DNA of 64,000 bases from Burkholderiaceae bacterium (lineage in GTDB: Bacteria; Pseudomonadota; Gammaproteobacteria; Burkholderiales; Burkholderiaceae_C): NCBI GenBank assembly GCA_919902775.1, contig CAKKRJ010000001.1, positions 235,133 to 299,132 on the forward strand, written 5' to 3'. Position 1 is the first letter of the stretch; the number at the start of each line of letters is the position of its first letter. The notes beneath the pieces were generated by a model. It was not told the origin of the DNA and made no database searches. It worked only from the letters and a program-made list of their open reading frames with translations. Both the position numbers and the translations under genes were made by a program. This document shows, in pieces, positions 63,774 through 64,000 of the stretch.

Positions 63774-64000
63774 ATGTTCCGTCGACACCTCGTATCTTTG
63801 GCCGCTTTGGCGTTTGCTGCTTCCTTGGCGCCGCTTGCCGTGGCCCAAGGTCAAGACATCAAAATCGCCCACATCTACAGCAAGACCGGGCCTTTGGAAG
63901 CCTATGGCAAGCAAACCCAGACCGGTTTGATGATGGGTTTGAGCTACGCCACGGGCGGCAGCATGGCCATCAACGGCCGCAAAATCGTGGTGATTGAAAA
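63774..64000 (+). CDS. ABC transporter substrate-binding protein (branched-chain amino acid type), 5' part
   Basis: The first 75 residues are visible. A signal peptide (about 1-24, ending AVAQ) is followed by DIKIAHIYSKTGPLEAYGKQ, the LivK/periplasmic binding protein type I N-terminus. An AGGAGA site precedes the ATG. It is cut by the window edge, and permease and ATPase genes probably follow. It is under a likely sigma-54 promoter next to a sigma-54 activator gene. Confidence 0.88.
   Translation, partial: MFRRHLVSLAALAFAASLAPLAVAQGQDIKIAHIYSKTGPLEAYGKQTQTGLMMGLSYATGGSMAINGRKIVVIE

Overview
The window is about 62% GC, gene dense, and shows the conserved gene neighbourhoods of a polarly flagellated betaproteobacterium. 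Examples are exbB-exbD-lpxK-trm112-kdsB-adk, glyA-nrdR-pil-ribD, and cysS-alkA-accA-tilS-lysC. The set fits Burkholderiales, most likely family Comamonadaceae. The genus cannot be fixed from sequence reading alone. There is no prophage, insertion sequence, CRISPR array or rRNA, so this is core chromosome with small accessory patches.

Region 1 (1-15.7 kb) is flagellar. A minus-strand operon fliKLMNOPQR-flhB ends in a DamX-like SPOR protein and a basic Lys/Pro-rich protein cut by the window edge. A plus-strand operon runs flhA-flhF-flhG-fliA followed by two unrecognised genes and then fliS. The two operons diverge from one intergenic region that carries a -24/-12 (sigma-54) promoter facing each way, and fliS has its own near-consensus sigma-28 promoter. 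FlhF and FlhG together point to a polar flagellum.

Region 2 (15.7-25 kb) holds tRNA-Arg and tRNA-Pro, a beta-oxidation-like cluster with an embedded Crp/Fnr regulator, a D-2-hydroxyacid dehydrogenase, lexA with two tandem LexA boxes, and an asparaginase gene divergent from it.

Region 3 (25-38.6 kb) is housekeeping: adk, lipid A and Kdo genes (kdsB, lpxK), exbBD, xseA, sodB, an SDR, an L-2-hydroxyglutarate oxidase-like gene, pyrD, rpiA, an acyl-CoA synthetase and ribD.

Region 4 (38.7-42.4 kb) is a minor-pilin cluster (pilE/W/X/V and fimT) without pilY1. Region 5 (42.4-56.9 kb) carries nrdR, glyA with a long structured leader, a lytic transglycosylase, a DUF349 protein, lpxH, two cyclophilins, a TPR protein, cysS, an AlkA-like glycosylase, accA, tilS, lysC and tRNA-Ser.

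Region 6 (57-64 kb) is accessory. It has a LysR gene divergent from a tautomerase-like, alpha/beta hydrolase and Bug-receptor set. Next come two tandem exported four-cysteine paralogues, only one with an HExxH motif, overlapping a Tat-type solute-binding protein. Last is a sigma-54 activator gene followed by two matching 17-bp dyads, a -24/-12 promoter and an ABC-transporter binding-protein gene, which looks like a complete local control circuit.

Two families of REP-like inverted hairpins, with GTGG and GTAG heads, sit between genes throughout. One of them supplies the stop codon of lpxH.
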